From positions 372,001-436,000 of the forward strand of contig MTMD02000002.1 of the NCBI GenBank assembly GCA_002010065.2: a DNA stretch of 64,000 bases, read 5' to 3'. Made by a program: the position numbers and the translations under genes. Source of the DNA: Candidatus Pyrohabitans jungbluthii. Lineage in GTDB: Archaea; Hydrothermarchaeota; Hydrothermarchaeia; Hydrothermarchaeales; BMS3B. Below the pieces are notes generated by a model, which was not told where the DNA came from, did not search any database, and was given only the letters and a program-made list of their open reading frames with translations. Within the stretch, counting starts at the first letter, position 1. Each line of letters starts with the position of its first letter. This document shows positions 17,330-25,530 of the stretch, piece by piece.

Positions 17330-18211
17330 TTAATCCAATCCCACCTCTATATTTAAAAACCCCCTTATAAGGAACCCTATACTAAACGTGAGAGCTGCTA
17401 TTCCAAGGCTAATTAGTGCCATTTCGAAAAATCTTTTCCTGAATGAGATATCTCTTGCGACAGAGATATAAAATGTGAAAATGAAGATGACTAAGATTGC
17501 ATTAAAAATTGTTATGCTCAGGCAGAAGTATAAGTTTGTGAAAATCAGATATGGGAGGATTAAGAATAAAACCGTCAGCACGTAGGTGATGCCGGTATAA
17601 ACCGCCGCCTTAAATGGATTCTGGGCACCGCCTTCAGATTTTACTGACAGGTACTCGGATGCAGCCATTGAGAGGCTTGCGGCTATGCCAGTGATTAGAC
17701 CTGTTACTGCTATAAGTTGTGTATTTTGAAGAGCAAAGGTAAACCCTGCGAGGGCGCCGGTGAGTTCCACCAGGGCGTCGTTAAGGCCAAGAACCATGGA
17801 GCCGATGTATCTCAGCCGCTCCTCATCTATCAGATTTATGAGCTGCCTTTCATGCTCATTTTCATCCTTAATTACGCTCTGCGCCTCCGGCAGAGACTTG
17901 GAGATTTCTTCGTATGTGAGCTGCGCCTGCTTTTCTCCCCTCTCCAGCAGCTTTATCCCAAATGTTATTCCGAATATTTTTGAAATTAAAAAGTACTTCC
18001 AAATCTTCAATTTGTCAGGATTTACATCCATGCGAGTGTGTCTTTTCCAGAAATTATAGTGTTTAAGTTCATCCTGTGATATTCGCTGTAAAATATTTCT
18101 ATTATGAGGGTCTTTTACCGATTGGGATAGTTTTTTATATATAAAATGCTCTGTGATTTCGTTCTTCTGAACCGTCAGCAATTTTTCCCTGTCTGGTGAC
18201 CCTGCCTTCAT
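17330..18211 (-). CDS. Ferritin-like/VIT1 (CCC1) iron or manganese transporter
   Basis: 293 residues. The first about 130 form a rubrerythrin-like four-helix domain with metal ligands in NEITEHFIYKKL, QDELKHYNFWKRH and DENEHERQL. The rest is a VIT1/CCC1 membrane domain of five helices (GSMVLGLNDALVELTGALAG; AASLSMAASEYLSVKSEG). Such fusions (MbfA type) export iron or manganese, with the ferritin domain binding the ion. All ExxH-type ligands appear present. Monocistronic and divergent from the gene at 18272. Confidence 0.9.
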   Translation of the reverse strand: MKAGSPDREKLLTVQKNEITEHFIYKKLSQSVKDPHNRNILQRISQDELKHYNFWKRHTRMDVNPDKLKIWKYFLISKIFGITFGIKLLERGEKQAQLTYEEISKSLPEAQSVIKDENEHERQLINLIDEERLRYIGSMVLGLNDALVELTGALAGFTFALQNTQLIAVTGLITGIAASLSMAASEYLSVKSEGGAQNPFKAAVYTGITYVLTVLFLILPYLIFTNLYFCLSITIFNAILVIFIFTFYISVARDISFRKRFFEMALISLGIAALTFSIGFLIRGFLNIEVGLD

Positions 18212-18271
18212 GCTAAGACCATATTAGCTGCCTGATATTTAACTTCTGTTGTTATCTTACCGGCTTTTTAT

Positions 18272-18535
18272 ATGAGGCTGAAAGGCATCGCCTGCATCTC
18301 CGGGATGTGCAGCGGTGCGACGAGCAGGGTTAAAATTTACTTTGAGGAGAGGGGTAAAACATTCTACTGGGATGAGCTTTTCCCGCGCAGAGTGAAGCGC
18401 TCACCTACGGGGGAGGTTGAGGAGGCTGATGTTAAAAAGGTAATTTCGACGCTGAAGCGCGAGCTTTCAAGGCGCCGCTTCACCAGCGAGGCGTACTACC
18501 TGCGCAAGGCGCTTCATGCACTTACGGGGAGGTAG
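18272..18535 (+). CDS. Small basic protein of unknown function
   Basis: 87 residues, rich in Arg and Lys, with a short N-terminal GIACISGMCSG segment, a strand RVKIYFEERGKTFYWDE, then a helical basic tail. No family recognised. A TATA-like TTTTTATATG overlaps the first ATG, so the real start may be the ATG at 18305, giving 76 residues. Codon use and GC content match the neighbours, supporting it as a real gene. Confidence 0.55.
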   Translation: MRLKGIACISGMCSGATSRVKIYFEERGKTFYWDELFPRRVKRSPTGEVEEADVKKVISTLKRELSRRRFTSEAYYLRKALHALTGR

Positions 18536-18547
18536 CCAAGAAAAGTA

Positions 18548-18553
18548 TTTATA
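18548..18553 (+). promoter_or_regulatory. TATA-like box of the small zinc-ribbon gene
   Basis: TTTATA about 25-30 nt before a purine-rich leader that contains GGAGG at 18578-18582, eight bases before the ATG of the 42-residue protein. Confidence 0.5.
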
Positions 18554-18589
18554 CCACCAACCCCAGTCTTAAAAATTGGAGGTAGTAAT

Positions 18590-18718
18590 ATGGGACAGTA
18601 TTACCACTGTGCAAGGTGTAACAGCATCTTTGAGCACACCGAGGGTGCCTGGGCCAAGTGCCTGAGCTGCGGAGCTATGGCGGTGACCCAGGTAGAGGTC
18701 ACCGGTAGGCACGGCTAA
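18590..18718 (+). CDS. 42-residue zinc-ribbon protein
   Basis: A short gene with its own TATA box and GGAGG ribosome binding site. The protein has two CxxC knuckles (CARC and CLSC) in a rubredoxin/zinc-ribbon spacing, a YYHCARCNSIFEHTEGAWAK front and a Thr/Val-rich end. Such mini zinc ribbons are common in archaea; the role of this one is unknown. Followed by an oligo-T tract at 18729-18744 that probably ends transcription. Confidence 0.8.
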   Translation: MGQYYHCARCNSIFEHTEGAWAKCLSCGAMAVTQVEVTGRHG

Positions 18719-18744
18719 ACCTTTCACCCTCTTTTTTATTTTTG

Positions 18745-18763
18745 TGTTACACCATACGTAACA
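18745..18763 (+). promoter_or_regulatory. Inverted repeat operator candidate before the XRE-ppsA operon
   Basis: TGTTAC, seven bases, GTAACA: a perfect 6-bp inverted repeat with a 19-bp span. It lies immediately upstream of a TATA-like GGTTTATATT (18767-18776), where an archaeal repressor would block TBP/TFB. The first downstream gene encodes an XRE-type DNA-binding protein, so autoregulation is a reasonable inference. Confidence 0.55.
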
Positions 18764-18813
18764 AAAGGTTTATATTGTACTGGGGGTATTCTCTATTTGC
18801 TGTGTGATGTGAC

Positions 18814-19251
18814 ATGACAGTAACGCTTTCCAGGATTGAGGAGGTGTTTGAGAGGCTTGTTGAGGAGATTGGCGGCAGGGTGGTTGCTTCTCCAGAGCCG
18901 GGGAAGTATCTGAAAGAGCTGAGAGAGGGTGCTGGAGTAACCCAGGAGGAGCTTGCTAGGCTCCTCGGCCTGCGCAGAGAGAGCATCTCCAGAATAGAGA
19001 ACGGCACAATAACGCCTACGCTGAGCTATGTGCGCAGGTTTGCCCGGGTGATAGCGGCGCTGAAGATAGTGCGCGAGCTTTTGGCTCAGGAAGAGGCGTC
19101 GATGCTCGCAGGGCAGCGTAGTGCAAGCTTTTCACTACGCCTTCTCAGGCTGTGCTTGGACTTCTCTGCGCAGGAGCTTAAGCAGATCTCTGAGCTTGGG
19201 GTTAGGGGTTATCAACGCACAAAGAAAAAAGCGCTAAGGAGGATAAAATGA
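18814..19251 (+). CDS. XRE-family helix-turn-helix regulator coupled to ppsA
   Basis: 145 residues. Central HTH_3 domain at about 29-85: YLKELREGAGVTQEELARLL, RRESISRIENGTITP. The C-terminal part is helical with a basic end. The stop overlaps the ATG of PEP synthase (ATGA), so the regulator and enzyme are co-translated. This makes it a likely local regulator of ppsA, perhaps through the palindrome at 18745-18763. No ligand-binding domain is recognisable. Confidence 0.9.
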   Translation: MTVTLSRIEEVFERLVEEIGGRVVASPEPGKYLKELREGAGVTQEELARLLGLRRESISRIENGTITPTLSYVRRFARVIAALKIVRELLAQEEASMLAGQRSASFSLRLLRLCLDFSAQELKQISELGVRGYQRTKKKALRRIK

Positions 19252-21518
19252 TGAACATAGCATGGTTTGAAGACCTGGGTAAGGACGACGTAGGTATCGC
19301 CGGTGGTAAAGGCGCAAACCTCGGTGAGCTTGTGAGAGCGGGCTTACCTGTGCCGCCTGGCTTTGTTGTGACTGCGCAGGCGTACTCCTACTTCTTAAAG
19401 GAGAGTGGCCTCGCTGATAAGATAATGGAGATTCTGCGCAGCACCGACGTGGACAACAATGAGGAGCTTACAAAGGCTTCGCAGGAGATACGCGAGCTGA
19501 TAACCTCCTCGCCAATGCCAGAAGCTCTGGCAAAGGAGATACTTGAGAGCTACCGCAAGCTATCGCAGAGGGTGGGCAAAGAGGAGGAGTTCGTCGCCGT
19601 GAGAAGCTCTGCCACGGCTGAAGATTTACCGGGGGCGAGCTTCGCGGGGCAGCAGGAGACCTTTCTAAACGTAAAGGGCGACGAGGTAATAGAGTACGTG
19701 CGCCGGTGCTGGAGTTCGCTGTTCACCCCCCGCGCCATCTTCTACCGTGAGAAAAAGGGCTTCGCCCACGAGCGCGTCGCTATAGCCGTCGTAGTTCAGA
19801 AGATGGTCAACGCAGACAAGGCTGGGGTTATGTTTTCTGTTCATCCCGCAACGGGGGAGAAGGACAAGATTGTGATAGAGGCTGCGTGGGGGCTTGGCGA
19901 GGGTGTGGTCTCGGGCACAGTTACGCCGGACCACTACGTGGTTGACAAGGCAAGCAATAAGCTCCTGCACAAGGAGATTGCAGTGAAGGAGATAATGTTC
20001 ACTAAGGATGAGAAGACGGGCAAGACGGTTAAGGTCAAGCTCTCGCCGGAGCGCGCCAAGGCACAGGTGCTTACCGAGGAAGAGCTTGCCCAGCTTGCTG
20101 AGCTCGGGAAGCGGGTGGAGGAGCACTTCGGCTCACCTCAAGATATTGAGTGGGCGTATGAAGCGGGAGAGCTTTACCTACTGCAGTCGAGGCCCATAAC
20201 TGTGCTCTACGAAAAGGAGGCTGAGGAAGAGGAAGTAAGCGAAGCCAAGGAAGTGCTCGTTAAGGGCCTAGCCGCTAGCCCCGGAATAGGCTCCGGTAAG
20301 GTTAAGGTGATATTCAGCGTGGATGAGCTGGACAAGATAAAGGAGGGCGACGTGCTTGTCACGACAATGACAAACCCGGACATGGTGCCTGCGATGAAGC
20401 GCGCCTCTGCCATAGTCACAGACGAGGGTGGGATGACCTGCCATGCCGCGATCGTCTCGAGAGAGCTTGGCATACCCTGCGTCGTGGGCACAGGTGAGGC
20501 AACAAAGGTGCTTCAGGACGGCATGGAGGTAACCGTCGATGGTACAAGGGGCGTAGTCTACCGCGGGCTAACAAAGGTTAAGGAGGAGAAGCGCGAAGAG
20601 GCTGCGATTGTAGCTACGCCAAAGATTATAACCGCCACTGAAGTAAAGGTGAACATCAGCATACCCGAAGTCGCGCCTAGGGTTGCGCCTATCGCGGACG
20701 GCGTGGGCTTGTTACGCGTGGAGCACCTTATTTTAGGCATAGGGAAGCATCCCATGAAGTTCATCCGCGAGGGCCGGGAGGAGGAGTTGATAGAGAAGAT
20801 TGCAGAGGGTGTGCGCAAGGTGGCGCAGCCCTTCTACCCAAAGCCGGTGTGGTACCGCACCCTCGACGCGCCCACTGACGAATTCCGTGGCTTGGAGGGC
20901 GGCGAAGACGAGCCGGTGGAGCACAACCCCATGCTGGGCTGGCGGGGTGTTCGCCGCGCCATAGACCAGCCGGAGCTTCTTCGGGCTGAGTTTAAGGCGA
21001 TTAAGAAGCTCGTAGACGAGGGCTACAACAACATCGGTGTTATGATACCCCTGGTGCAGCACCCTGAGGAGCTTCGCAGAGCAAAGGAGATCGCCCGCGA
21101 AGTGGGACTTGAGCCCCACCGCGACGTCAAGTTCGGTATAATGGTGGAGATACCTGCAGCGGCGCTTATAATCGAGGAGTTCATCCGCGAGGGCATAGAC
21201 TTCATAAGCTTCGGCACCAACGACCTTACACAGTACACCTTGGCAGTGGATAGAAACAACGAACGCGTGGCGAAGCTCTACACCGAGAAGCACCCCGCTG
21301 TGATGAAGCTCATAGAAATGGTGATCAAAGCGTGCCGCAAGGCTGGCGTCGAGACCAGCATCTGCGGGCAGGCGGGCAGCGATCCAGAAGTGGCGAAGAA
21401 GCTGGTGGAGTTCGGCATCTCCAGCATCTCCGCCAACCCGGATGCGGTGCAGAGCATTCGCGAGATGGTAGCAAGGACAGAGATGAGGCTTCTGCTGGAC
21501 AAGGCACGGGAGGGGTAA
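19248..21518 (+). CDS. ppsA: Phosphoenolpyruvate synthase
   Basis: 756 residues, full length. N-terminal ATP-grasp domain (GGKGANLGELVRAGLPVPPG; AVRSSATAEDLPGASFAGQQ). Swivelling domain with the phospho-His399 in GGMTCHAAIVSREL. C-terminal PEP/pyruvate barrel with SFGTNDLTQYTLAVDR and the catalytic Cys in ICGQAGSDPE. It interconverts pyruvate and PEP using ATP to AMP, the usual entry to gluconeogenesis in archaea. Translationally coupled to the XRE regulator. Confidence 0.97.
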   Translation: MMNIAWFEDLGKDDVGIAGGKGANLGELVRAGLPVPPGFVVTAQAYSYFLKESGLADKIMEILRSTDVDNNEELTKASQEIRELITSSPMPEALAKEILESYRKLSQRVGKEEEFVAVRSSATAEDLPGASFAGQQETFLNVKGDEVIEYVRRCWSSLFTPRAIFYREKKGFAHERVAIAVVVQKMVNADKAGVMFSVHPATGEKDKIVIEAAWGLGEGVVSGTVTPDHYVVDKASNKLLHKEIAVKEIMFTKDEKTGKTVKVKLSPERAKAQVLTEEELAQLAELGKRVEEHFGSPQDIEWAYEAGELYLLQSRPITVLYEKEAEEEEVSEAKEVLVKGLAASPGIGSGKVKVIFSVDELDKIKEGDVLVTTMTNPDMVPAMKRASAIVTDEGGMTCHAAIVSRELGIPCVVGTGEATKVLQDGMEVTVDGTRGVVYRGLTKVKEEKREEAAIVATPKIITATEVKVNISIPEVAPRVAPIADGVGLLRVEHLILGIGKHPMKFIREGREEELIEKIAEGVRKVAQPFYPKPVWYRTLDAPTDEFRGLEGGEDEPVEHNPMLGWRGVRRAIDQPELLRAEFKAIKKLVDEGYNNIGVMIPLVQHPEELRRAKEIAREVGLEPHRDVKFGIMVEIPAAALIIEEFIREGIDFISFGTNDLTQYTLAVDRNNERVAKLYTEKHPAVMKLIEMVIKACRKAGVETSICGQAGSDPEVAKKLVEFGISSISANPDAVQSIREMVARTEMRLLLDKAREG

Positions 21519-21542
21519 CCTCCCTATTTTTTAAATCTTTTT
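21508..21542 (+). terminator. Hairpin plus oligo-T terminator after ppsA
   Basis: GGGAGG-GGTAA-CCTCCC hairpin followed by a T-rich tract. The TAA stop of ppsA lies in the loop, so the hairpin overlaps the end of the gene. Confidence 0.5.
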
Positions 21543-21557
21543 CCTCTGGCGAGGGAC

Positions 21558-22148
21558 ATGCATCGAATTTTCCCAGAGAGGCGGAGCTTCATCGAAGGCT
21601 TGGCGCTGCTCGCCCTCGGAAGCGTTGCAGGTAGCGTGTTCATAACCCTGCTCTACCTCGCACATCCCAAGGCGGCCCCCACTGTGGCTAAAGCCGCAAC
21701 ACAGGTGATTACCACAAAGGTGGAGGTGGTGAAGAGCGCCGGTCTTGGAATGGAGGCAGGCATTTTTTTAGCAAACGTGCTGGCGCTGAGCATAATCCTC
21801 CTGTTCCCCCCTTTTGCATATCGCGTTGAGAGGGACAAGAAGTTCGCCTATTCCACTGTGCCAAAGCTGATGATGGTGCTCATAGGCTTTGAGAGTATCG
21901 GCTTAACCTCACCGCCGCTCTTAGACCTCAAGCTCTACCTGCTCTTCCTCTTCTACCTCTTCCCCCATGGTATACTTGAGTTCAGCTCCATCGCTCTCGC
22001 ATACACCATAGCAAGAGAGGGAGGCTTTTCACGAAGCGCTGGAGCAAGAGCGCTCATTGCCTTTCTGCTTCTCATCCCAGCAGCTTATATAGAGGTGCAC
22101 ATCTCTCTGAGCTTCGCGCTGCAGGCGATGCAGGCGCTCTTCAGCTAG
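21558..22148 (+). CDS. SpoIIM-like (COG1300) membrane protein
   Basis: 196 residues with five predicted membrane helices. The key family motif is FPHGILEFSSIALAYTIA, the PHGxxE sequence of the stage II sporulation M / COG1300 family. In archaea these proteins are often linked to unknown membrane assembly functions. It converges on the next gene with a four-base overlap of stop codons (CTAG). Preceded by the T-rich ppsA terminator, so it probably has its own promoter. Confidence 0.75.
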   Translation: MHRIFPERRSFIEGLALLALGSVAGSVFITLLYLAHPKAAPTVAKAATQVITTKVEVVKSAGLGMEAGIFLANVLALSIILLFPPFAYRVERDKKFAYSTVPKLMMVLIGFESIGLTSPPLLDLKLYLLFLFYLFPHGILEFSSIALAYTIAREGGFSRSAGARALIAFLLLIPAAYIEVHISLSFALQAMQALFS

Positions 22149-22903
22149 TCCACCTGATTCAGCCTTATCCTTACCGTTGCCACAGGGTCAATGGGATCGT
22201 TGGACTGAATGTACACCTCGCGGATAACATAGCCTCGTAGGTCAGGGTGAACAGTGGGGTCGTAGTAAACTTTTAAGATGGCGGTTTCGCCAGGCGCGAG
22301 CTTCGCAGCCAAGCGAGAAGGATTGCTGCCGTCGCCCATATCCATTCCAAACCTCGGTCCCTCGACGCCCTTCACCACAAGCGAAGCGGTGGTGCATCCA
22401 CAGGAGGTGGCTAAGCTGGTGATGACAAGCTCCTTCTTGCCCTCGTTCTTGATGTGGAATATGGTTTCAACCACGCCGCCGCGAACACTAACATTGCCCA
22501 GGTCAGCGCTGACCGGGAACACGCTTATCTGTGGTCTATCTTTGGGTGCGTTTTTGATCAGGTATGCCCTGAACTCGGCTTTTGCAGCCTCATCCCTGAA
22601 GGAGTCCATGCCGTACCGCGCTACATACTTGGTCATCACCTGCATTTTATCCAGGCCGGCGTCGATTAGGCCGTCAGCATAAGCCTTGCGCTCTATCGCA
22701 AGCTCACAGCACTCTGCGCTTATCGGCTCACCGCAGCATGGGCACTGAAAGGTATTGTAAATCTCATCGTAGGCAACCTGAACCCCATTGCTAGAAGGTA
22801 AAGCTGAAAATTTGGCCGCCGCGAGCCCGCTTGCGCCCCCGAGAAGAAAAACCACCGTGAGGAGGGCGGCAAGGTATATTCTATCACCGAGGATTCTTAT
22901 CAT
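22145..22903 (-). CDS. CcmH-like and DUF1573 exported protein
   Basis: 252 residues with an N-terminal membrane anchor. Residues about 45-100 resemble CcmH/NrfF: a CPCCGEPISAECC cysteine cluster followed by helices ending MTKYVARYG. From about 125 a DUF1573 domain begins (FHIKNEGKKELVI, then TSCGCTTASL with the family Cys-Gly-Cys). CcmH-type domains reduce apocytochrome cysteines before heme attachment; DUF1573 is of unknown role but common in surface proteins. Together with the CcmC-like gene this supports a cytochrome c system. ATG at 22903 chosen over a TTG one codon earlier. Confidence 0.75.
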   Translation of the reverse strand: MIRILGDRIYLAALLTVVFLLGGASGLAAAKFSALPSSNGVQVAYDEIYNTFQCPCCGEPISAECCELAIERKAYADGLIDAGLDKMQVMTKYVARYGMDSFRDEAAKAEFRAYLIKNAPKDRPQISVFPVSADLGNVSVRGGVVETIFHIKNEGKKELVITSLATSCGCTTASLVVKGVEGPRFGMDMGDGSNPSRLAAKLAPGETAILKVYYDPTVHPDLRGYVIREVYIQSNDPIDPVATVRIRLNQVD

Positions 22904-22957
22904 CAATAACTCTTTGCCAGTGCCTTTTATTTCCTTTTTCCCAAATCTCTACCAATT

Positions 22958-23488
22958 TTACTCCTGGGTTAATTCCAGGCTGCAGGTGGAGTGAAGTCCA
23001 GATTTAATAAGGTGGTGTCTTGCTGCATAGAGGACTATAAACCCAATGGTATACGCAAGCACATTCACCCCAATGTTGCTTGCCCCCACTTCCCTGAACT
23101 CGTAGGGCAGGAGAATCACTGCCATCAGAATCACAATCAGCGAGACCTCCAGAACCTCGCTCAGAAGGGCACCCATTCGTTTGCAGGCGTATCTGTGGTA
23201 CTGCCTCAGTATCCTGAAAAGCTCCAGCATTATCAGAGAGGTGCCAAAGTGCTGGAAAAATATCTTCTGCTCCTCGACCTTATGGATCGGCGGGTTAAAG
23301 TTGTAGGTGATTATCCAAACATCATAGATGTACCTCAGAAAGTGATAAAGGGAGATGGTTGCGGATGTTCCAACCGCTATCAGCAGGATTATTATAAAGA
23401 GCCTGAAAGGTCTCCTTATATCCTCCTTAACCCCCTTAACAAAGTCAGAGAACACACCTCTAATGACCTTATCAGCATTTTCTTTCAT
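22958..23488 (-). CDS. Four-helix membrane protein, PsiE-like
   Basis: 176 residues: a charged cytoplasmic start, then four predicted membrane helices (about 27-52, 76-92, 112-130, 138-155). The spacing and a LIMLELFRILRQY segment resemble phosphate-starvation-inducible PsiE-like proteins. The resemblance is modest; function is unknown. It may be co-transcribed with the CcmH-like gene 52 bases downstream. Confidence 0.5.
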   Translation of the reverse strand: MKENADKVIRGVFSDFVKGVKEDIRRPFRLFIIILLIAVGTSATISLYHFLRYIYDVWIITYNFNPPIHKVEEQKIFFQHFGTSLIMLELFRILRQYHRYACKRMGALLSEVLEVSLIVILMAVILLPYEFREVGASNIGVNVLAYTIGFIVLYAARHHLIKSGLHSTCSLELTQE

Positions 23489-23562
23489 TTACCCACCCAT
23501 TCTTTAAACTTTTGAAGAAAATTTGCTCATCCATGACATATAAAAATAGCGGGGCAGTAATA

Positions 23563-24813
23563 CTATATTTTGTGCATTTCCCTCCTAATGCCTATGGTCG
23601 ACACAACACCTGCGAAAGCCAGGCTTAGCGACGAGGCGATGGCGGCGCCGGTTATTCCAAAGCCAGGAATGAGGAGGAGGTTGAGAAGCACATCCAGGGT
23701 TGCGGCAGCGCCGAGAATTTTCATTGGTAGCGAGGGCTTGCCCAAGCCCTGAAATATCCCCGAATTCACTGTGAAGAACCCGTAGAAGAAGCTGCCCACC
23801 GTTAGAATCCTGAAGGGGTATGCCGCCTCTGCGTAAGCGGAGCCGAAGAGCAGGGTTATTATCGGCTTGGCGAAAAGCAGGGCTATAGCGGTGGCAACGC
23901 CCAGGATTGGAAAGAGCAGCCTGTAGGACTTCTCCACCTGCGTTCTCAACGCTGCCCTGTCGCTTTTTGCGCTCAGGGCGGCTACGCTCGGGAGCAACGC
24001 TGCGGTGAGCGCCGAGGCGAAGGCTAAGCCGAGCCTTGCGGTGGGCGAAGCAGCGCTGTAGATGCCCACCTCCTGGGGCGGGAGGTAAACGCCGAGCAGG
24101 AGGATGTCCACATAGGCGAGGGCAAAGGCTGCGACGGAAGTCAGGGAGACGGGTATGGAGAAAATGAAAACCCCCTTAAAGGCGGCAAGGCTTCTCCTTG
24201 CGCTGGAGATTCCAAGGCTGCGGAAGAGGAGGTACGCGAGAAGCATCGCTACAGCGAAGCCCAGAGTTGAGCCCAGAATTGCGCTGTTTGCAGTGGCTGA
24301 GATGAACACCACTAGCACGAGGGCAAACGCTATCCTCAGCGCCTGCTGTGCAGCGAGGGTTAAAGAGAGGGTGCCGAACCTTCTCAACCCCTGAAACACA
24401 CCCGAGAGGGCCGCAAGGGCAAAGCCAAAGGGGAGCGCAATAGCTGAGATGCGCAGCGTGGTAACCAGCGAGGGCTCGCGGAAAACTTCAATGGCGAGGG
24501 GCGCTAAAGTAAAGAAAACAGCGCCGAGAAGCACCCCAGCTAGGGTGTAGTAGAGCAGCGAAGAGGCGGCAATTTCATCTCGCCTGCGAAGCTCACCCCT
24601 TGCGTGCTCCTCGGCGATGAACTTGGCCAAGCTGGGCGCTATTCCAGAGGAGGCGAGCACAACCACGAAGAACTGCAGGGGCAGAGCGAGGTTGAGGAGG
24701 CCAAACTCATAGGGGGAGAGCAACCTTCCCATTAAAATGCGGTATACGTAGCTTCCAAAGCGCACCACAAGGTTGCTCAGAGTGAGAGTTAGGCTTGACC
24801 TGAGGAGGCTCAT
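23563..24813 (-). CDS. Polysaccharide flippase, MOP superfamily (Wzx-like)
   Basis: 416 residues, twelve predicted membrane helices. The start (NLVVRFGSYVYRILMGRLLS PYEFGL, read without the gap) is the usual RfbX/Wzx entry: a short helix, then GRLLSPYEFG. It would flip lipid-linked glycans across the membrane, for S-layer or surface glycosylation. No glycosyltransferases are adjacent, so the glycan is unknown. Monocistronic. Confidence 0.85.
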   Translation of the reverse strand: MSLLRSSLTLTLSNLVVRFGSYVYRILMGRLLSPYEFGLLNLALPLQFFVVVLASSGIAPSLAKFIAEEHARGELRRRDEIAASSLLYYTLAGVLLGAVFFTLAPLAIEVFREPSLVTTLRISAIALPFGFALAALSGVFQGLRRFGTLSLTLAAQQALRIAFALVLVVFISATANSAILGSTLGFAVAMLLAYLLFRSLGISSARRSLAAFKGVFIFSIPVSLTSVAAFALAYVDILLLGVYLPPQEVGIYSAASPTARLGLAFASALTAALLPSVAALSAKSDRAALRTQVEKSYRLLFPILGVATAIALLFAKPIITLLFGSAYAEAAYPFRILTVGSFFYGFFTVNSGIFQGLGKPSLPMKILGAAATLDVLLNLLLIPGFGITGAAIASSLSLAFAGVVSTIGIRREMHKI

Positions 24814-24892
24814 CCTTTATGGTATAAGGGGCGTGGATAATAAGGGTTTTGATGGAAACAACAAAGTAGCCACTATATCCTATTATTTTAGA

Positions 24893-24912
24893 AAAGTGGA
24901 CTTCACCACTTT
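24893..24912. repeat. Short inverted repeat
   Basis: AAAGTGG-ACTTCA-CCACTTT, a 7-bp perfect stem with a 6-base loop just past the 3' end of the minus-strand gene at 24921. It could act in transcript ending or stability; no T-run follows closely. Confidence 0.35.
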
Positions 24913-24920
24913 CGGCTGGT

Positions 24921-25322
24921 TTATTTGTTTAATTTTTCGATGTCTAATGGCGGAATTTCTTTATATGGTTTCTTTTCATCTGATTTTTTTATATCTTTTA
25001 CTAATTTGTTATATTCAATAATCTTTGACTGAAGTTCTACGAATTCTGATTGTAGTTTTATTATATCCCTCATCTGGCGGATCTCTTCTGATTTTTTCCA
25101 TCCTTCAATTCCTTTGAAAATTAAATAAATACCAATTATAGCAAATAAGAAATCAAAAAGAAATGCCTGGAAATAATTATTTTCAATCCAAGTATAAATA
25201 GTATTTCCTATAGTATGACCAATTAATACCCACAGATAAAACGAAAGAACAAATAAAGCGATTCCAAGAATAATAATAAATGTATGAAATCTTTTGAAAG
25301 TATCAGAAGGTATGAAATTCAT
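24921..25322 (-). CDS. Two-helix membrane protein with coiled coil
   Basis: 133 residues, AT-rich. Two membrane helices at about 13-36 and 49-70, then a long charged helix (RQMRDIIKLQSEFVELQSKI) predicted to form a coiled coil. No family recognised. The region to the next gene (25323-25530) has no further gene. Confidence 0.55.
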   Translation of the reverse strand: MNFIPSDTFKRFHTFIIILGIALFVLSFYLWVLIGHTIGNTIYTWIENNYFQAFLFDFLFAIIGIYLIFKGIEGWKKSEEIRQMRDIIKLQSEFVELQSKIIEYNKLVKDIKKSDEKKPYKEIPPLDIEKLNK

Positions 25323-25530
25323 TTATTTCAACTCCTATCCCATGCCCCAGCATTTTTAGACTTTTGCTATATTTATGGTAAACCAGTTTTTATATTTTAT
25401 CACTCATATCCAAATCTTTTAAGCAAGTACTGAACAAAAAAGGGGATAAATATGCCCAGATCTGCAAAAAGATCTATGGTTTCTTGGGTCAACAGATAAG
25501 AGGATAAGATAATGCTATATTTGTAGATGT

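Noticed and set aside
25323-25530. Promoter or mobile element between 25.3 and 25.5 kb
   Set aside because: AT-rich with a short AGATCT repeat only; nothing definable.
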